A DNA stretch of 64,000 nucleotides. Origin: Ilex aquifolium. Taxonomy: Eukaryota; Streptophyta; Magnoliopsida; Aquifoliales; Aquifoliaceae. The stretch is from assembly GCA_951799425.1 (NCBI GenBank), contig OX637397.1:13940064-14004063 (forward strand). Direction: 5' to 3'. The notes under the pieces are model-generated. The model saw nothing but the letters and a program-made list of their open reading frames with translations. It searched no databases and was not told the DNA's origin. Made by a program: the position numbers and the translations under genes. This document shows, piece after piece, positions 44,101-59,100 of the stretch. Within the stretch, counting starts at the first letter, position 1; each line of letters starts with the position of its first letter.

Positions 44101-47100
44101 TGTGATTTATGGGAAAGTAATCTCTCTGCCTATTATATTACGTTGCGCTCTCTCTCTCTCATGTGCTCTGAATCTCATATTATTGTTGGTTTTCGATGGG
44201 TCTACGCTGCCAAGGATATGTCTAATGGTTCCATTGAGAGATTAAAAGCCAGATTAGTTGCCAAGGGTTTTGCTCAGACCTATTGTATGAATTATGCCGA
44301 AATTTTTTTGATCTCATCGGTTGGGGTTATTAGCTCTCTAGCAAGAAATTATTAATGACCATTATTTCAATTAGATGTTAAAAATGCCTTTCTACATGGT
44401 GAGTTGAATGAGAAAGTTTATATAGAACAACCACCAGGGGTTGTTCCTTAGAGGGAGTCTAGTGGTGAGGTGTGTAGATTATAGGAGGCGATATATGATC
44501 TAAAACAATCACCTTGAGTTTGGTTTAAAAAATAAAAGAAGCAGTGCTAGACTTCGGAATTCAAAGATGTCAAGTAGATCACTCCGTGTTTAGTAGGAAT
44601 TTTGAATCTGGTATGATGTTTCAGTTGTCTACGTGGACGATATTGTTATCAAAGGTATTATTAGTCCCAAAGCATTTTTGTTGGGAAAGTTTCACACTAA
44701 AGATCTAGGGAAGTTACGTTACTTTCTGTGAATTGAGATTGCTAGATTTAAGAGTGATCACTTTATCTCAACGCAAGTATGTACTAGATCTCCTTGCTAA
44801 AATAGGGCTTACAAGTGCAAAACTAGTTGATACTCTCATGGAATCTAATACAAATTTGACTACCGATTAGAGGGAGTTATTTAGATATCTAGAAAGGTAT
44901 GGACAATTGGTGGGTAAATTGAATTACTCGAAGACTATTACAAGACTAGATATCTCTTTTAGGGTTAGTGTTATGAATCAGCTTATGGAATCTCCAAGAG
45001 TATGTCATTGGGGGCACTGATTAGAATCTTGAAATATTTGAAAAAGGTTATAAAGTTCATGGATATTTATGGGTGCTTAGAGTTTATTGATGTAGATTGG
45101 GCTAGTTCCCCATCGGGTATTTTACTTTTGTTGCATGCGATTGGTATTTCAGTTACCTTTCCAATGCAATTGTTTTGTGATAATCAAGCTCCACTTCATA
45201 GTGCTTCAAATCTAGTTTTCCATGAACGAACAAAACATATTAAGGTTGATTGTTATTTTGTTCGTGAAAAATTGTAATTGAAGGAGTTCACTACATTTTT
45301 TCTACGGTCTACTGCAGATCAACTGGCAGATGTTTTGTCCAAGTCGCTCATTAGAGATAAAAGTGGTGCTATTTGGTCTGAGCTAGGACTGTTTGGTATC
45401 TTTAGTCTAGCTTGAGGGGGAGTGTTAGTGAATGAGGGGTAATAGGGTCATTATACGTATACATTATACCACTTGTGTACCTATGTATAGCTCTTGTGAT
45501 CAATGAGAAAGTAATCTCTTTGCCTATTCTATTACGTCTCTCTCTCTCTCTCGAATCTCATATTATAGTTTGTACAAATGCAAACACGATGGAGGTGCTG
45601 CCAAAGTAAGAAAAAAGTTGACCAGAACAAATATTTTTGTTGTGTCTATGGAAATGGATATTTTCTGTGGAAGATTTATTGTGCCATTCTCGAGGAATAA
45701 TTGTTTTCTTTTGTGTAAAATCTAGAAAATGTCCTGGAAAAGTCCTCCAGAATCACCACCACAAAAAATGTTAAAATAAAAATATACAATGCATTACTAA
45801 CCCAGTGAATAAGTTCTACTCATGTTTAGTCTGTCTCAAAGACATGAACTATTATTTGTTTTAGTGCCATTCATTGATAAATTAGGTTCTTTTATTTGTT
45901 TACCATAAATCTTTTATTCTTTAATGTTTGGTTTTTGGTATATTTTTTGTTTGCAGTATATAATTTTTGCAAAGATATTGCTAATGAGGACTAAAGATCT
46001 GTTGTTAGAAGGAAGTATCCAGTCTATGGATGGAGTTAATAGCATTTCATGGTGGCTGGCTAGGATCTTACTCCTTCAACAGAGATTGTTGGATGAGCGT
46101 TCTTCTTCTTTGTTTGATCTATTGCAAGTATTTATGAATGAAACTTTAGGTAACTTTGGCTCTGTGGAAAAGGTAGTGGGTTATTGGGGTTCTAATTTAA
46201 GGGAAGGAGAAGCTCAGACTATCGTTTCAATGCTTCATTTAGAAGTGGGGATAATGGAACACATTTATGGGCGGACTGACTCCTCTAGGTGAGTTTTCAT
46301 AAGGATTATCTAAGTAGATTGCTGGTAGCCATTTTAATTCTTCCAAAAGTTCTGCTTTGTTTGAGTGCCACTTTTCTGTTATGCAATCCAGTGTATCTTT
46401 AACTTGTAGCATATCATATTCACATAATGGCACAAGTGATTGTGGTAAGTATGGTCTTTAGAACAATTGTTTTCTAGTGAAGTTTTGTTATGATTCATTT
46501 TTGTAGAAGTGTGATACTTCATAATGCTCTTTGATACTTAAGTTGTCTTTATGATGCTTAATTGCTTATTTATTATATGTCGACGTTGTTAAAGTTTTGA
46601 ATTTCTCATCTTGCTGTTGAAGTGGGATTCTAGTGCAGTGGTGACATGCTTGCACTAACAACCACAAGGTTGTGACTTAAACTGAGGATCTTTGTGCGTA
46701 CAATGCTGAAAACTAGGTCTATACCTAGTCCAACCTCCCAGTACCCTTGCTTGTATTACTTTTAGTTTTCTGCCATTTCCATGGGATGTTATACTTGGTG
46801 CCTTAGATTTTTAATTGACACGAATATACAGTGGCTGAATTAAAAAACTAGTGAAGCGAAGAAAGTATGGGTGATTGATGTTTGACATCTCTGGAAAATT
46901 ATAAGTGATGAAGTCTTCGATTTATTTAGTGGTTGATGGGGGTTTGGAAACTTTCCACAGGTAGGGATTTATGAAAGACGAAAGGTGATTGGTTAGGTGT
47001 ATTGAAAAGACTTGATTTCAGAAGTTGTTGGGTTGCATAAATTTTGCAAGAAATGTGCTGTATTTTTGAACAAGTTTTTTTGTTGTTTTTGGTGTTAAAC

Positions 47101-50100
47101 CAAGGCCAAGTGTAGGGGAGTGGGTTAATTAGTTGGAAATGATTGGCAATGAAAGAAGAGGTTTGAAGGTTGTGTGTAGAGTTATGAAATTTTGGCATTT
47201 TGTGGAATTTTCGATTCATGTTGAAGGAAAGATTGGGATGCTTTACGAGGGATAGACAAGATGGCCAAGAGTTCACTTCCAAAAGCTGGAGGTTCTTAGT
47301 TTGAGTCTTCCCCTTGAGGCTACTGATACAGACTACGGTTGGGGTATGCTTGGTGACTGGCTAGTGGTGTTGGTGTATGTCCATGAATAGCTAGTGGCTT
47401 GATTCATGCACCTGGGGACTGGTTGGATGCTTTGATAGTTTTAGAGACCCTTTCCAAATTAAAAAAAAAAAGTGGTTTACAAGGTCTTGTTACAGGTATA
47501 TAAGTTTAGAAAATAAAGGGAAGAAGAAGAGGAGGACTCATATCGATGGAATAAGGAGATTTGACATGAATTTATAGGGTTAGGTTGCTGAACTTATCCA
47601 TGTCTAGGCTGAGACTCAACAATAGACACATTTATTCTTGCTTATTAGAACTATTTTAGGCCACCATGGGCCCCTGACAGGATCCATACATATTAGTAAT
47701 GGTTGAACTGCCAAAATAGCCTTATCCCCTAAAATAGATAATATACTGATAATTTTGACCAGAAGCTTATTCAGTCAAAGCGAACTTATCATAAGACCAA
47801 ATATGACCCTAACATTGGATTACGTTAGGTCTGAAATGCGCTCCATGAGAAGTTCCAAAATTTTCCATTTACTTCTTATCATGCTTTTGATGATAATTCC
47901 TCTTGGGTCCGTTTGTATAAAAGGAAAATAATGGTGGAAAGTAAAGGGGAAGAAAAGAAAATATATTGTCTTCTATGCCTTTGATTAGGATAAAAAGATA
48001 GTTATAGAAAAATTCTTTTAATTGTCTAAATTGCCCTTACCTATTTAAACTAATTTATCGCAGTACAAATGATATATAACACTACATTCTTGTCTTCATT
48101 TTTGTCTTAACCATCAATGGCATCAACTGATCATTACCTGATTTATTTTGCTATTGTTTTGAATGGGTGTAATCCTAGTCTGAAAAGTGAAACTGAGAAA
48201 CAAATTATCCCTCAATGACCCAAAAAATCTGGAAATTAACATTTGGTAACATGACCATCTCTATATCGGCAATCGTATCAAACCACACTCCATAGTAGGA
48301 AATGCAGATTATGACCCAAAGTATCTGTATACAGCTCCTTGTAATTATCTCTGAGATCCCACCAAAACCTTTCTGTAGACATCAACATCGTGGACAACCA
48401 TTGTTGATGCCATGAACCTCACCATCTCGACCGGCTAGGTCCTCTTTCTTTTTATCTTTCAAGGCTTCTGGCTCTGCAATATTTCATCCCCCACTCAGAT
48501 ATGGCATCATCAAATCTAAATAGACCACCATCCAACAGCACGTCGCTGCCATGGGGAGAGACAGAGCAAGAGAGAGATGGGGTGTCATATTGGATGGATG
48601 ATTTTCTTCTCCGTCATCTGCTTGGTTTCTTTCTTTCTCTAATTTTCCTCAATATCAAGGTGACAAGGGTGAAGCTGATGAGGAAATAGCGATGGACAGA
48701 GAAACTATTTTTTTTTGGGGGTTTAAATCAGTTGATAAAGAAGAGGTTTAGTGGCTGAAAATTTGGGCAAAATGGGAAAGTGGGATGATACCTACCCTTT
48801 TGTGGGAAAGGTAAAGTTTCTTGTAGATTTTGTGGGAAATTGGAAGTCAAGAACAAGCTAAGTTAGGTTGTGTGATAATCTTTTTTTTTCTTGCACTTTC
48901 TATGATTTCCTTGCTAAACAAACATATGAAACATCATTATTTTGTCACTTTATATCATTTTCCTGGTAGACAAACAGACCCTTTGAGATGATTCTGTAAG
49001 CCAACATGAACTTACAACATGTAGACACTGACATTAAATTTCTACAAAAAATAGGACACAAAAATGACAAGGAAAAATTATGTGTATAAAACACTCAGAT
49101 TATAATTAAGCCAAGGATGAAAGTTTCGAATTGGCAAAATATTTTCGCTTTCAAGGAAACCGAAACGAATCAATAATTGAATCGAAAATTCCAATACTTT
49201 GAGGTGTCAGAATGTTTCGAGGTGTTTCAACTTGTTTCGGCAATTTTGACCCGTGTTTCAGAATGTTTTAGAAATAATTTTACAAATTTTATATGCATTT
49301 TAATTCTGTTTCCGAAACATTTTCGAAATGTTTCTATTTTCCAAGTGACCAAAATAATGTATCGTAAATTTTGATCCAGGAATTAAGGACAAATCATCGA
49401 CATATTATTTGTAGTTTCGAGCATTACTCAACTTTACAACATTATTACAATATCAACACAACAAAGTGATGAAATCAAAACTAAAGAAATTTTTTATTGG
49501 AAACGAATACAAACTTCAAGCATGACAGGTATGTCACTGTCAATCACTATAAACTGTTGGAAGACGTTAGAGGAGGTCTAATGTCATGCTCGTGGGAGAT
49601 AAAATTTCTAGTTTCCTAAATCTCTTTTCCTCGCCCTAGTTTTTTATAACAAAATGATTGAAAGGTTGTATATTCGTCTTCTTATCTTCTTTTCTTTTGT
49701 AGTATTTATTTTAGTTTCAATGTTAAAATACGAGGATTTTTTAGGTCAATTTTTTGTCTAATTTTTTTCAAAATGGAAAAAAGGTGTCCTAAATGTGTCC
49801 CTGACATGTCCTGAATGTGTCTGCTTGGCAGGCTTCTCTGTCCCAGAAGTGTGCAATACTGATATTTATGCTTAGGAGAGGTGTCTGTGTAATAGATGCC
49901 TTCTAATTAGCTGATATATGTTATTAAAACAATGATTAGGACATAATGAGGAAGCTCGAAGGCTTTATGGACGAGCTAGAATCTTCACTTTAAGTGCAAA
50001 GCCTCTTCCCATCGGTCTTGGAGCGGCCCCTAATTATTCCAGTAATTCTGGAGTGGGGGATGGGAGTGGTAGAGTTTCTTTTGCATCCATCAACATTAAG

Positions 50101-53100
50101 ATTAGCTTCACCAACACAGAGTATTGCGCCAAACAATTGGTACAACTCTTTGTTTGATTTTGTTTATCCACTAAGGGAGGAATCACACACTAAACTTGCA
50201 GGCACACAGAAGGAGCAGATAGTTCCCTAATCATTCACAAGCATTGGCACCCCATTTATGTTTCTCAGTAAGAGATTCACAAGGAGAATATTTTAACTGC
50301 ACTTCACTCTGAATACCTATTCCCCTCGTTTCTTGTTAACTAAATTTCCATTGTTCCTTTCAATTCTGACCGTCCAAATCAAAGCTAAATGCCTCGTTGC
50401 AAAGAACTTTAGCTTTGTCTGCTTTATGAAAGCTGCTAAAAGCAATCCCGAGAAAAAAAGAATAAATTTCCTGTGGATCATTACGAGTAGAATGCTAAAA
50501 GCATCAACTGAGGAACATTAGAGAAGGGAATAAATGCAGAACCAAAAGACTTGTTATATGTTTAATTAAGATGTGCATTCATTTTTTTCTGGAAAAAGGG
50601 AGTTCTGCATCTCTCTGGGGCTGGGGAACAAATAGGTGTATTTGTTTTGAAACTTTGTGTGGCATTCTAATCTGAAGCAACTCTTTTTTATTGACTTCAT
50701 AATGAGCCAGTGACCAGTTTGTGGTGTCTTTGTGAGCTAAAATAATAGTAATTGGTTTTGTAGATGACAAATGTTGGATGATCTCAATGTTGAATATCTC
50801 AAAGATCAGTAACATATCTTCTTTGCTTAGAAAGATGAATATAAGAAATGAATCTGGGGGAAATCTTGGAGGTGATTGAACTAGTAAAGACCCCTTTTGT
50901 TGTTGCATTGTGACGATTGCCTTCTTTGTTAAAATAGTTATATTTTTTTTTGGTGCTTTTCATCTGTAAATCTAAATTATCATGGTGAAACTGAGGATAT
51001 ATTTTCCCCACCACTCTCTCTCCATTATTTGAACTTCTTATTATGAGCCATCGTTGCTCTCTTCCATGCAACCAACAATCAACTGTAACGTCTTTTTACG
51101 TGAATGGTATTTGCATCAATTGGTTTTTTGTTATTGCTTTGTAGTTTATGTAAATGTGATAAAATCAAACTTTCTTTAATAGGCTTTTTTTTTATTTCAT
51201 AAAACCTCGCAGAATACCTTTCGTTTTTTGCTGAGATACCTTTTTGTATCAGGATGCATTTTGGATCAGCTGAATTGGCCTCAGGACTTCATCTTTCTAT
51301 AACTGGGGTTCTGGGTTTCCGGACTGTGCATCAGGTACATGGCTTAGATGTATTACTCGTAATTTGTTGGCAATGATTCCTCTTCTTGGCTTTAATGACG
51401 AAATCATGATTCCTGGATATAGGAGGAACCGAAGGCCCAACTTCTGCTGGTTTCAGGTACAAGTACATCAAATGGTGGTGATGCCTACACTTCATCAAGT
51501 CCTGAGCTCCAAAAAAATGTTTCTACTATTGGCAAAGAAAAGTTGATTGAACATCGTCGTGAAACCTGTGAAACTTCGGATATATTGTTGACTCCAAAAT
51601 TCTTAGAAGATGATAAGAATTCCGAAAGTAGAGCAGTAGGCATTCAACATGATGGTATTGCTGCTACTCGTTTGAAGGGAGTCCAACAGGCAGTTGTTCT
51701 GGCACACTGTCTCTATATCGAGCGGAGCACTCGGCATGATGAAATGCAAAGTAAATTGCCTGACCTGTCAAAGAAAATATTTTTGTGCTAATAAGAGCTC
51801 TGTTATCTGCTTTTGTCTTTTTTGATGCATAGAGAATATATGTGGTATGTCAGTCTTTGAAATGCTCTGTAAAAACTCTTTTTGGGGCCCTTCTTTGGAT
51901 TTGTTATGTTAGGTTGTAAGGCTGATGCCTGAAGAACTTTCATTTTTTCGACACCTTTTGTTGTTTGACTTGCACAAACAAATTGTTCTTGGTTTATGAA
52001 TTATTATTTTTCCCCATTATGCTTAACTGGTTGTCTTGTGTAGTAGGGTGCATCTATCTCGATTTTTTTTTTCTAATTTCTTATTAGGCATTGATTGATA
52101 GTATCATTCCATGACTGTAGATAACTTCAACTGATTAAGAGCTTATTCTGTTATATGAAAAACTTTTACCGCAATTGGATAAGGGATAAGGATAGGATAT
52201 GACAAAGTTTTTTTAAATTTGTGGCAGCTTTTTCAACCCAACGTAAGTTTCATGTTAGATCATGTGAATGATGTATTTAATTACAAGTCATCCATCAAGA
52301 ATGTGAATGCGAACAATTCCCTTGTAAGTTTTTGTTTCTCGAAATCTTTAACTAAAATAAAGACTAAAAACTGCCAAAAATGGGTTGAATGCCAAGTACA
52401 TGCTATAAGTATACACCCCATAAGCCAAGGACACAGAATAAGATAAGATGTTAAAAAACACTGAGATTTTACATTTCTCAGGTATCACTCTTTATACCAA
52501 AAGAAATATATTTAAACAACTAGATTTGTATAGAAGGATCACCACCCCTAAAAGGACCTCTGATCCTTTCCTTGTGGTCTTGGTTTCCTTTACCATGAGA
52601 TGCAGTCCTCCAAAGTGTGCATAAGGGAAAAAGGCTGATAAGATTTCTAAAACAAGGAATCCAACCGTCATTAGATATCCCCTTTTGTTGTTAGTGAGCT
52701 TGAGGCAAGAAACAATGATTATTCAATAATGGAAAAGTAACCAGAAGTGTCCTGAAACAAAGGCCTCCTCTCTCTGAAGCAAAGTTGCAGCTTTGTGGTT
52801 CTGGGGAACTTTCAACTGCACCAACCAACAAAATGGGCAGAAAATAGAGGGGGTTTGGGGAGGAAAAGAAGAAAAAGATTTTCCAAAAAGTATTTATCTT
52901 AACAGAGTTTTGTCATATATTCTCTAGGATATGAGTTTGAAAATTTCTAGGATTGAGGTGAATATGTTATTCAATATATGTAGCTGCTCTACTAATCCTG
53001 TTTCTGTTTCAGGGTGGGAAATGGCCCCATATATAGAGGCAATTGACTCCCAGCAGTCGTCATTCTTCATGGTAAGTACAATAATTATCAAGTATATTGT

Positions 53101-56100
53101 TACCAGTTATGTTGTAAATTTCTTTGACAAGGTTTTTTCATTTCTTGTCAATACAGTATTTCAAAAGTGGAATTTATCTTAAGCATAAACCCAATAGACT
53201 AAAATATAGTCAAAGCTGTTTACAAGGTTTACTCAAGAATCTGACTGTTAAAAAGTTGATAACTGCCATATAATGCTTATTGGAGTATGGTAGCTATGAA
53301 TAGCTATCTTACATTGGCAAACACAGTAAATTACTTGTATGGCCCACTGATTTCAATTCAACAGCTAAACTAAATTTTGTCTCAACCCCTCCAACTTTTT
53401 ATTCTGACATAATGTGAAATTTCCATCTAATTTCATTATTGATGTCGAAATTGTCATCCAATGGAGCGTTGAGATCAATCCTCACGAGCACCTTTTTTCC
53501 CTTCAGATTTGCTTCGTTCATAGGTTCAACACTCTTCTTTGTCAAGTGCTTGAGAGGTTTATTAGATGTTGACAGTAGAACAAGAAGTCTGTCAAACTTA
53601 GTGGTGCAAAGTCTGGTTGATATTTGGGGTTTTAAGAAAAATAAGAAAGCTCGTACCTTTTGAGGTGTGTGATGTTTGCAATTTCCTAGGTTGTATGCCT
53701 CGGATTGGTTTGAGGCAAAAAAATTGCTTCTGAATTCTGGAATGTAGTTTGCAATTTTATTTATTCTCTTTGTCTCTTTGATTGACTTAGTTGCTCATTC
53801 CTCTGGAGATGCTTTCTTTTTATCAATAAAAATCTGTTGTTGCTAATCAATAAAAAAATAAGAGAGGAACAAGGTTGTGGTTGGGTGGGGACATGTGTCA
53901 ACAAAAATATATACATGTATGTTTTTTTGATCCATAAGGATAACATGTGCAATTTAGCAGAATGTAAAAGGAGTAGAGAAGAAAAGACATCCGTGATTAG
54001 TTTGCTAAGATTTGTTTATGCTGTCTATTGAGGGTAGGACCTCTTTTTTGTTGTTTTTTCCCCTTTCTTGTTCAATTGGGTAGAGAAAATGTGCTTTACA
54101 TTGCAGTTGATCCTCCAGTGCTAAGATTTCTTTTGCTTGTGATATGGTTTAACATTTTTCTTCTTTCAGATCCGGTGTTTTTGTGACATACTACGTATTC
54201 GATGGGAGTCAACTCGTAGTCGCACAAAGCAGCGTGCTTTGGTTATGATGGATAAACTGGTATGAATTGCATCTGTATTACATTCTCAGCTGTGTTTTAG
54301 AGTATACATACAATTTTCATAACATGCACGTCTAGATTTGATGTTTATTCCTTTATACATATTGTGTTTAAGCTGAGTTTTGTTTATCTCATCAGATCTG
54401 GCAATTGATCTTAGTCCTGAAAAATTGAAGGTTTGATGTTGAAGTTTAAAATTTTTGGTTTCTCTCTCAGAAAATGTCATTTTGTACCTAGACTTTTCCT
54501 TCAAAAACCTGCACATTGAAGTTGATTGGCATATCATCGGGAATAAACTATCATTTTTGTTATGTCACTGTGTATAAATGTTCAAACTCAAGTGTTCACA
54601 AGATCATGTTATAGGTATTATCTTGTTGGGCATCACAAGTAGGGTTTGAGTTGCATTGCATAATCTCAGATTGGCTTGAATAAGCTTGTAAAAATTCTCA
54701 GAGGTGATTAATTTATGTACTACATAGCCCTATTTTGTTCTCTTTTGTCTTGCTTTATTCTAATTTTTGCCTCTTGTTTTTTGTCTATATATAATGCCCT
54801 GTGTACATAGATTTGCAATATCTTGCCAATCTAAGTGTTATTTCAACTACCAAAAAAAGAACATTTACTCCAAAAACTAATATCACGTGGGCTCCCTGTT
54901 GTAAAAACTTATTGACTTGGACAAGGAAAACCTATAAACTTGCTAACATAAAGAACCAACAATCCATACAACTGACCGCGGCTTATTGAACTTGAAGGAA
55001 AAAGGAACATAAAATGAAACTTGGAAAGTCTAATACTTGACATGTGAGGTCCCAAGTGCGCCACACTTTGGAGGAAACCCAATTTCAAGATCTTTCTTTT
55101 TGAAGCTTGATTTAGCTTCTAATGGATTGTGTCAAGCATCTTTTTTTTAATATTGGATGTATGCTTTCACTGCATTCATTGCATATGTTAATCGTGTCAA
55201 AGACGGGATATTTCAGTTTATGGGTTATTCTGCAAGTTGGAAGGATTTTCTTTTTCCTACACTTTAAGAGTTTATGTACATAGTTTTTCTTTTGTTTCTT
55301 GATTGTAATAACATCCTCAGAAACCTTATCTTGATTTCTTGATAAGGGCGACGTGGCCAAATTTTATGTTTGAGCAACATATCTTGTTACTTTTGAAATA
55401 TCAACAATTTCAACTTAAGTATCTTAATAAGTACATCTTCATTACATATGTGATATATCATCACAATTGTTTCTTTTGTCAGTTGAAAGGTATAGTTTAC
55501 TGTTACATTAGAGATATCCACCGGGTAAATACAGGATCCTTGTGAAATATTAATTACAAAATTATTATGTTCAAAGCAGTTCCTCCCTTCCCACTTTTCT
55601 TTCAGATGGATATTTGACCTTTTGAATTCCAAACGGGATGCATTTAGCTGCTAAAAGTTTTCTGGAGTAAATGGCAATAGTTCCGTGGTATTGATTTAAT
55701 TTAAAAAACATTTAGCATGTCAGATCCAAGTGTGTGTGTTTTAAATATTGAAAGATTGACAGCTTCTTCCTCTGCCCGTCCAGCTGTGAATCTCGTCTCT
55801 CATAAGTAAAGACAAAAAAAGATATTGACAAATAAGTAATATAGAAACTGAGCACTCGCGATGCATGTGATACAGTGTCATGAAAAGGGAGAGGAGAAAG
55901 GCACGTGAGTGGTGGTGGTGTGCGAGGGAATGACGGGTCTCATTTCAAGTCCTTTTTTTTGTTTAGATAGTTCTCGTGTCGCCTCCCCATTGTTTTCGAT
56001 TAATATATATATATATATTTATAGGACTGGTCCCCATTCTAGGGTGAGCCAGTAGTTCTTCTATCATTTTTTTCTTCAGTCTTTCTTTTCTCTCTACAAA

Positions 56101-59100
56101 CATAAAATGGTGTCGGGCATTTTTTCATATAGACAGAGTATCGGGGCATTGATCCAAAACCTGTTGAATCTTCCCCCTTTCTTGTATTTTCTCTAGTTTT
56201 TCACATAATGTCCTAACAAGAATCCAAAGGTAAGTGGGTTGTTAACAAAAGTGAAGAGGGGATCAAGGAGAACGCCACCATGCAAGTCCGTACGGATCTG
56301 CACAGACCATATGGATGACCCAATTTCACCTCCTTGTGACATGTGTTGTCAGGATTTGTGGTTGGTTTGTCCAATATTTAGGGTTTTGAGGCTTCAAGTT
56401 GCCAAATAATTTTCCTTCATGTTTTTGGTTTCGAGGGGGGTTGGTCTACTTATTTTGTGATATTCTTTGTTGATATAAATATTTATAAGTGCAGTTTGGT
56501 TTTTCATGAGAAGTGTAATGTGTCGTAGGTATTGGGTGGTGTTAGGTGTTTTTATCGAAGCTAGTGGTTGTTATTCGAAGGGATGTTTTGTGTTATTTGA
56601 AGGATAAAGCACCATTATATGTCTCATCTGAACTTCCGTCCTCTTTGTTTTGTGTTACTTGAAGGATAAAGCAGTATTCTATGTCTTTTTTGAAAGCCCG
56701 TCCTTACTGTCGAATGACACCATCTTGTTTGAACACCTTCTCGTCATTTATCACTATGTTTTTTGTCTGTAAGACATAGGGAGAAATGCACCATTATACT
56801 TGCAGTCTATGTTGTTTGTATATTGATTATTGACGGTGATACCAAGGGTATACAGTTTTTGAAGTTTCAGTTGAGTAAGAATTTTCATACAAAAAGTTTG
56901 GGAAAATTCTAAATTATTTTGAAGTAGACAGATCTAAGGAAGGGGTCTTATTGTCTTGAGGAAAGTGTTTAATTCATTGTCTTATGAGATTGGAATGATG
57001 GGAGTCACACTGACATTCCTATGGACTTAAATACATTTAGTAGAGATGAAGAAGAAGGCATTAGTGCTTTAGGAAGATATAGAAGGCTTGTGGTTTATCT
57101 CATAATGACACGGTCAAACTTTTGCTATATGAGCTGGCAACCAATCTAGGAAGTAGTGATACTTTCCGGTGGGGTGCCGTGGTAGTGTCGGACAAGTGTT
57201 TGTCATGACTAGTGAATATCGTGAATAGTGAACTCAATCGGATACAACCAAGACACGACCAAGATATGGTTAGGATATGTCCATACTTTTTTTTTTAAAA
57301 AAACGGTAATTAATTATTAAGAGGAAGGGGTGTATATTTTTATTTTTTGTATGTAACTTATATATTATGGATGTAATGATGTTTGATGAAACTAGTGGAT
57401 ATTTATTTTGATCTATTTCAAAATTAAGCAAAAAATTAATATTTGTTAGGTCTTATTATTAATATTGTTACAAAATAAACTTTATTTTTAATGTATTATA
57501 ATTTTATTATTATCTTAAAAAATATATTATATTTATTTTAATAACCGTATCTTTGTTGTACTTGTGTCCTATATTTTTGAACTTTATCGTATCTCTGTGT
57601 CCGTACCATGTTGCCTAGCAAGTAATTTGTGTAGAAACCTAAACAACAACGTTGGGAAGTCGTGTTGTTTTTTGACGTATTGAAAGAGTGCTTCTTGTAG
57701 GGGTGGTCCAATTCTAGAACCTTCGATAATTTTGAGATAGTTGATTTTTCATATGTAAGTTGGCGTGGAGATCATATGAACTAATTGTCCGTATTAAGAT
57801 TTTGTACTTTTGTGGGTAGCAATCTTGTTATGTGGAGTAGAAAGAAATAGAATATGGTAGTTAGAACTTGTGCAAAAGCGGAGTTCATGAGTTATAATGG
57901 ACACAACTTGTGATAATCAAGCCTCAATGTGTATTGCTAGTAATTCTGTGTTCCATGCAGTGTAATTTAAGGCGTAAAGCGAACTGAAGTGAACAAGTCT
58001 CCGGAGGCTTAGGCAAGAAGCGAGCGCTTCATCGAACCGAAATGACATTAAAAAAATAAGCAAATATTTTAGTTTAATTACTTCTAAATATTCAAGTTCT
58101 AATTTTACAAATACTAAATATTTAAATGCAATCAAAATTATAAACATTTAAATTCAAACTACAATCAAATAGGTAGATCTAGAACATATTAATCAAACAA
58201 CTTAAAACAACTAAGTAATGAAATTCAATGATCTTCTACACAAATAAACAATTACAGAATTTAATAAATCAGTAAGCATTTTTCCAATAAGTGATATATA
58301 CAGAAACATAGAATCCTAGCCAAAAAAAAAAAAAAATAGAAGCAGAAGCAGCAGAAACAACCAGAAAAAGCAAAAGAAGAAGAATCAAAATCAGTAAGCA
58401 TTTTTTCGATAAGTGATTAATTAGTAAGAGAAATAGAATCCCAGCAGAAGCAAAATTAGAAATAGAACACAGAATTAGAATTTCAGGAAAATCAGAGTTC
58501 CAGCAAAAATAAAGACAAAAACATAGAATCCTAGTATAAAAAAACAGAAGCAGAACCATAAGAAGCAGAATTAGAAGAAGAAGAAAAAGAAGAAGAAGAA
58601 GAATTAAAAGAAGTAGAAGAAGAAGAGGAGAAGAGAAGAAGAATTAAAAGAAGTAGAGAATAAGGAGAGAAAAGAAAAACATATCTGTCGGGACTATTAA
58701 AACAGGAAAACAAAAGTAGCAAGCTGGGCTGTGTGTTCTGTTGAAGAAGAAATAAAAGAAGAAGAAGAAGAAGAATTAAAAGAAGTAATAAAAGAAGAAG
58801 AAGAATTAAAAGAAGTAATAAAAGAAGAAGAAGAAGAAGAAGAGGAGAAATAGAGAAGGAGAGAAGGGGCAAACCTAGGCTCTATTCTATCGCAACTTGT
58901 CTCCATTCTCCAGACTCCACAAACTCTTCCTCTTCAGATCTGTTTTCTGTTGTTGTTTACGCCATTTAGGGTTTAGGTGTTAGATATATATTGGGATAAG
59001 GGACAATCGGGTGTATGGGCATATCACAATTTTAATCTAATTGCTCAATCCCACAGTCCATAATAAACAAATAAAGCAACTTAAAACACTTAACTAAGGC

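Noticed and set aside
52219-52446. 75-codon frame in TTC27 intron 5
   Set aside because: No homology is recognised and the TTC27 splice phases skip it cleanly.
58269-58906. Leu/Ser-rich minus-strand frames
   Set aside because: They are translations of GAA/AAG repeats inside a non-autonomous hAT-like element.
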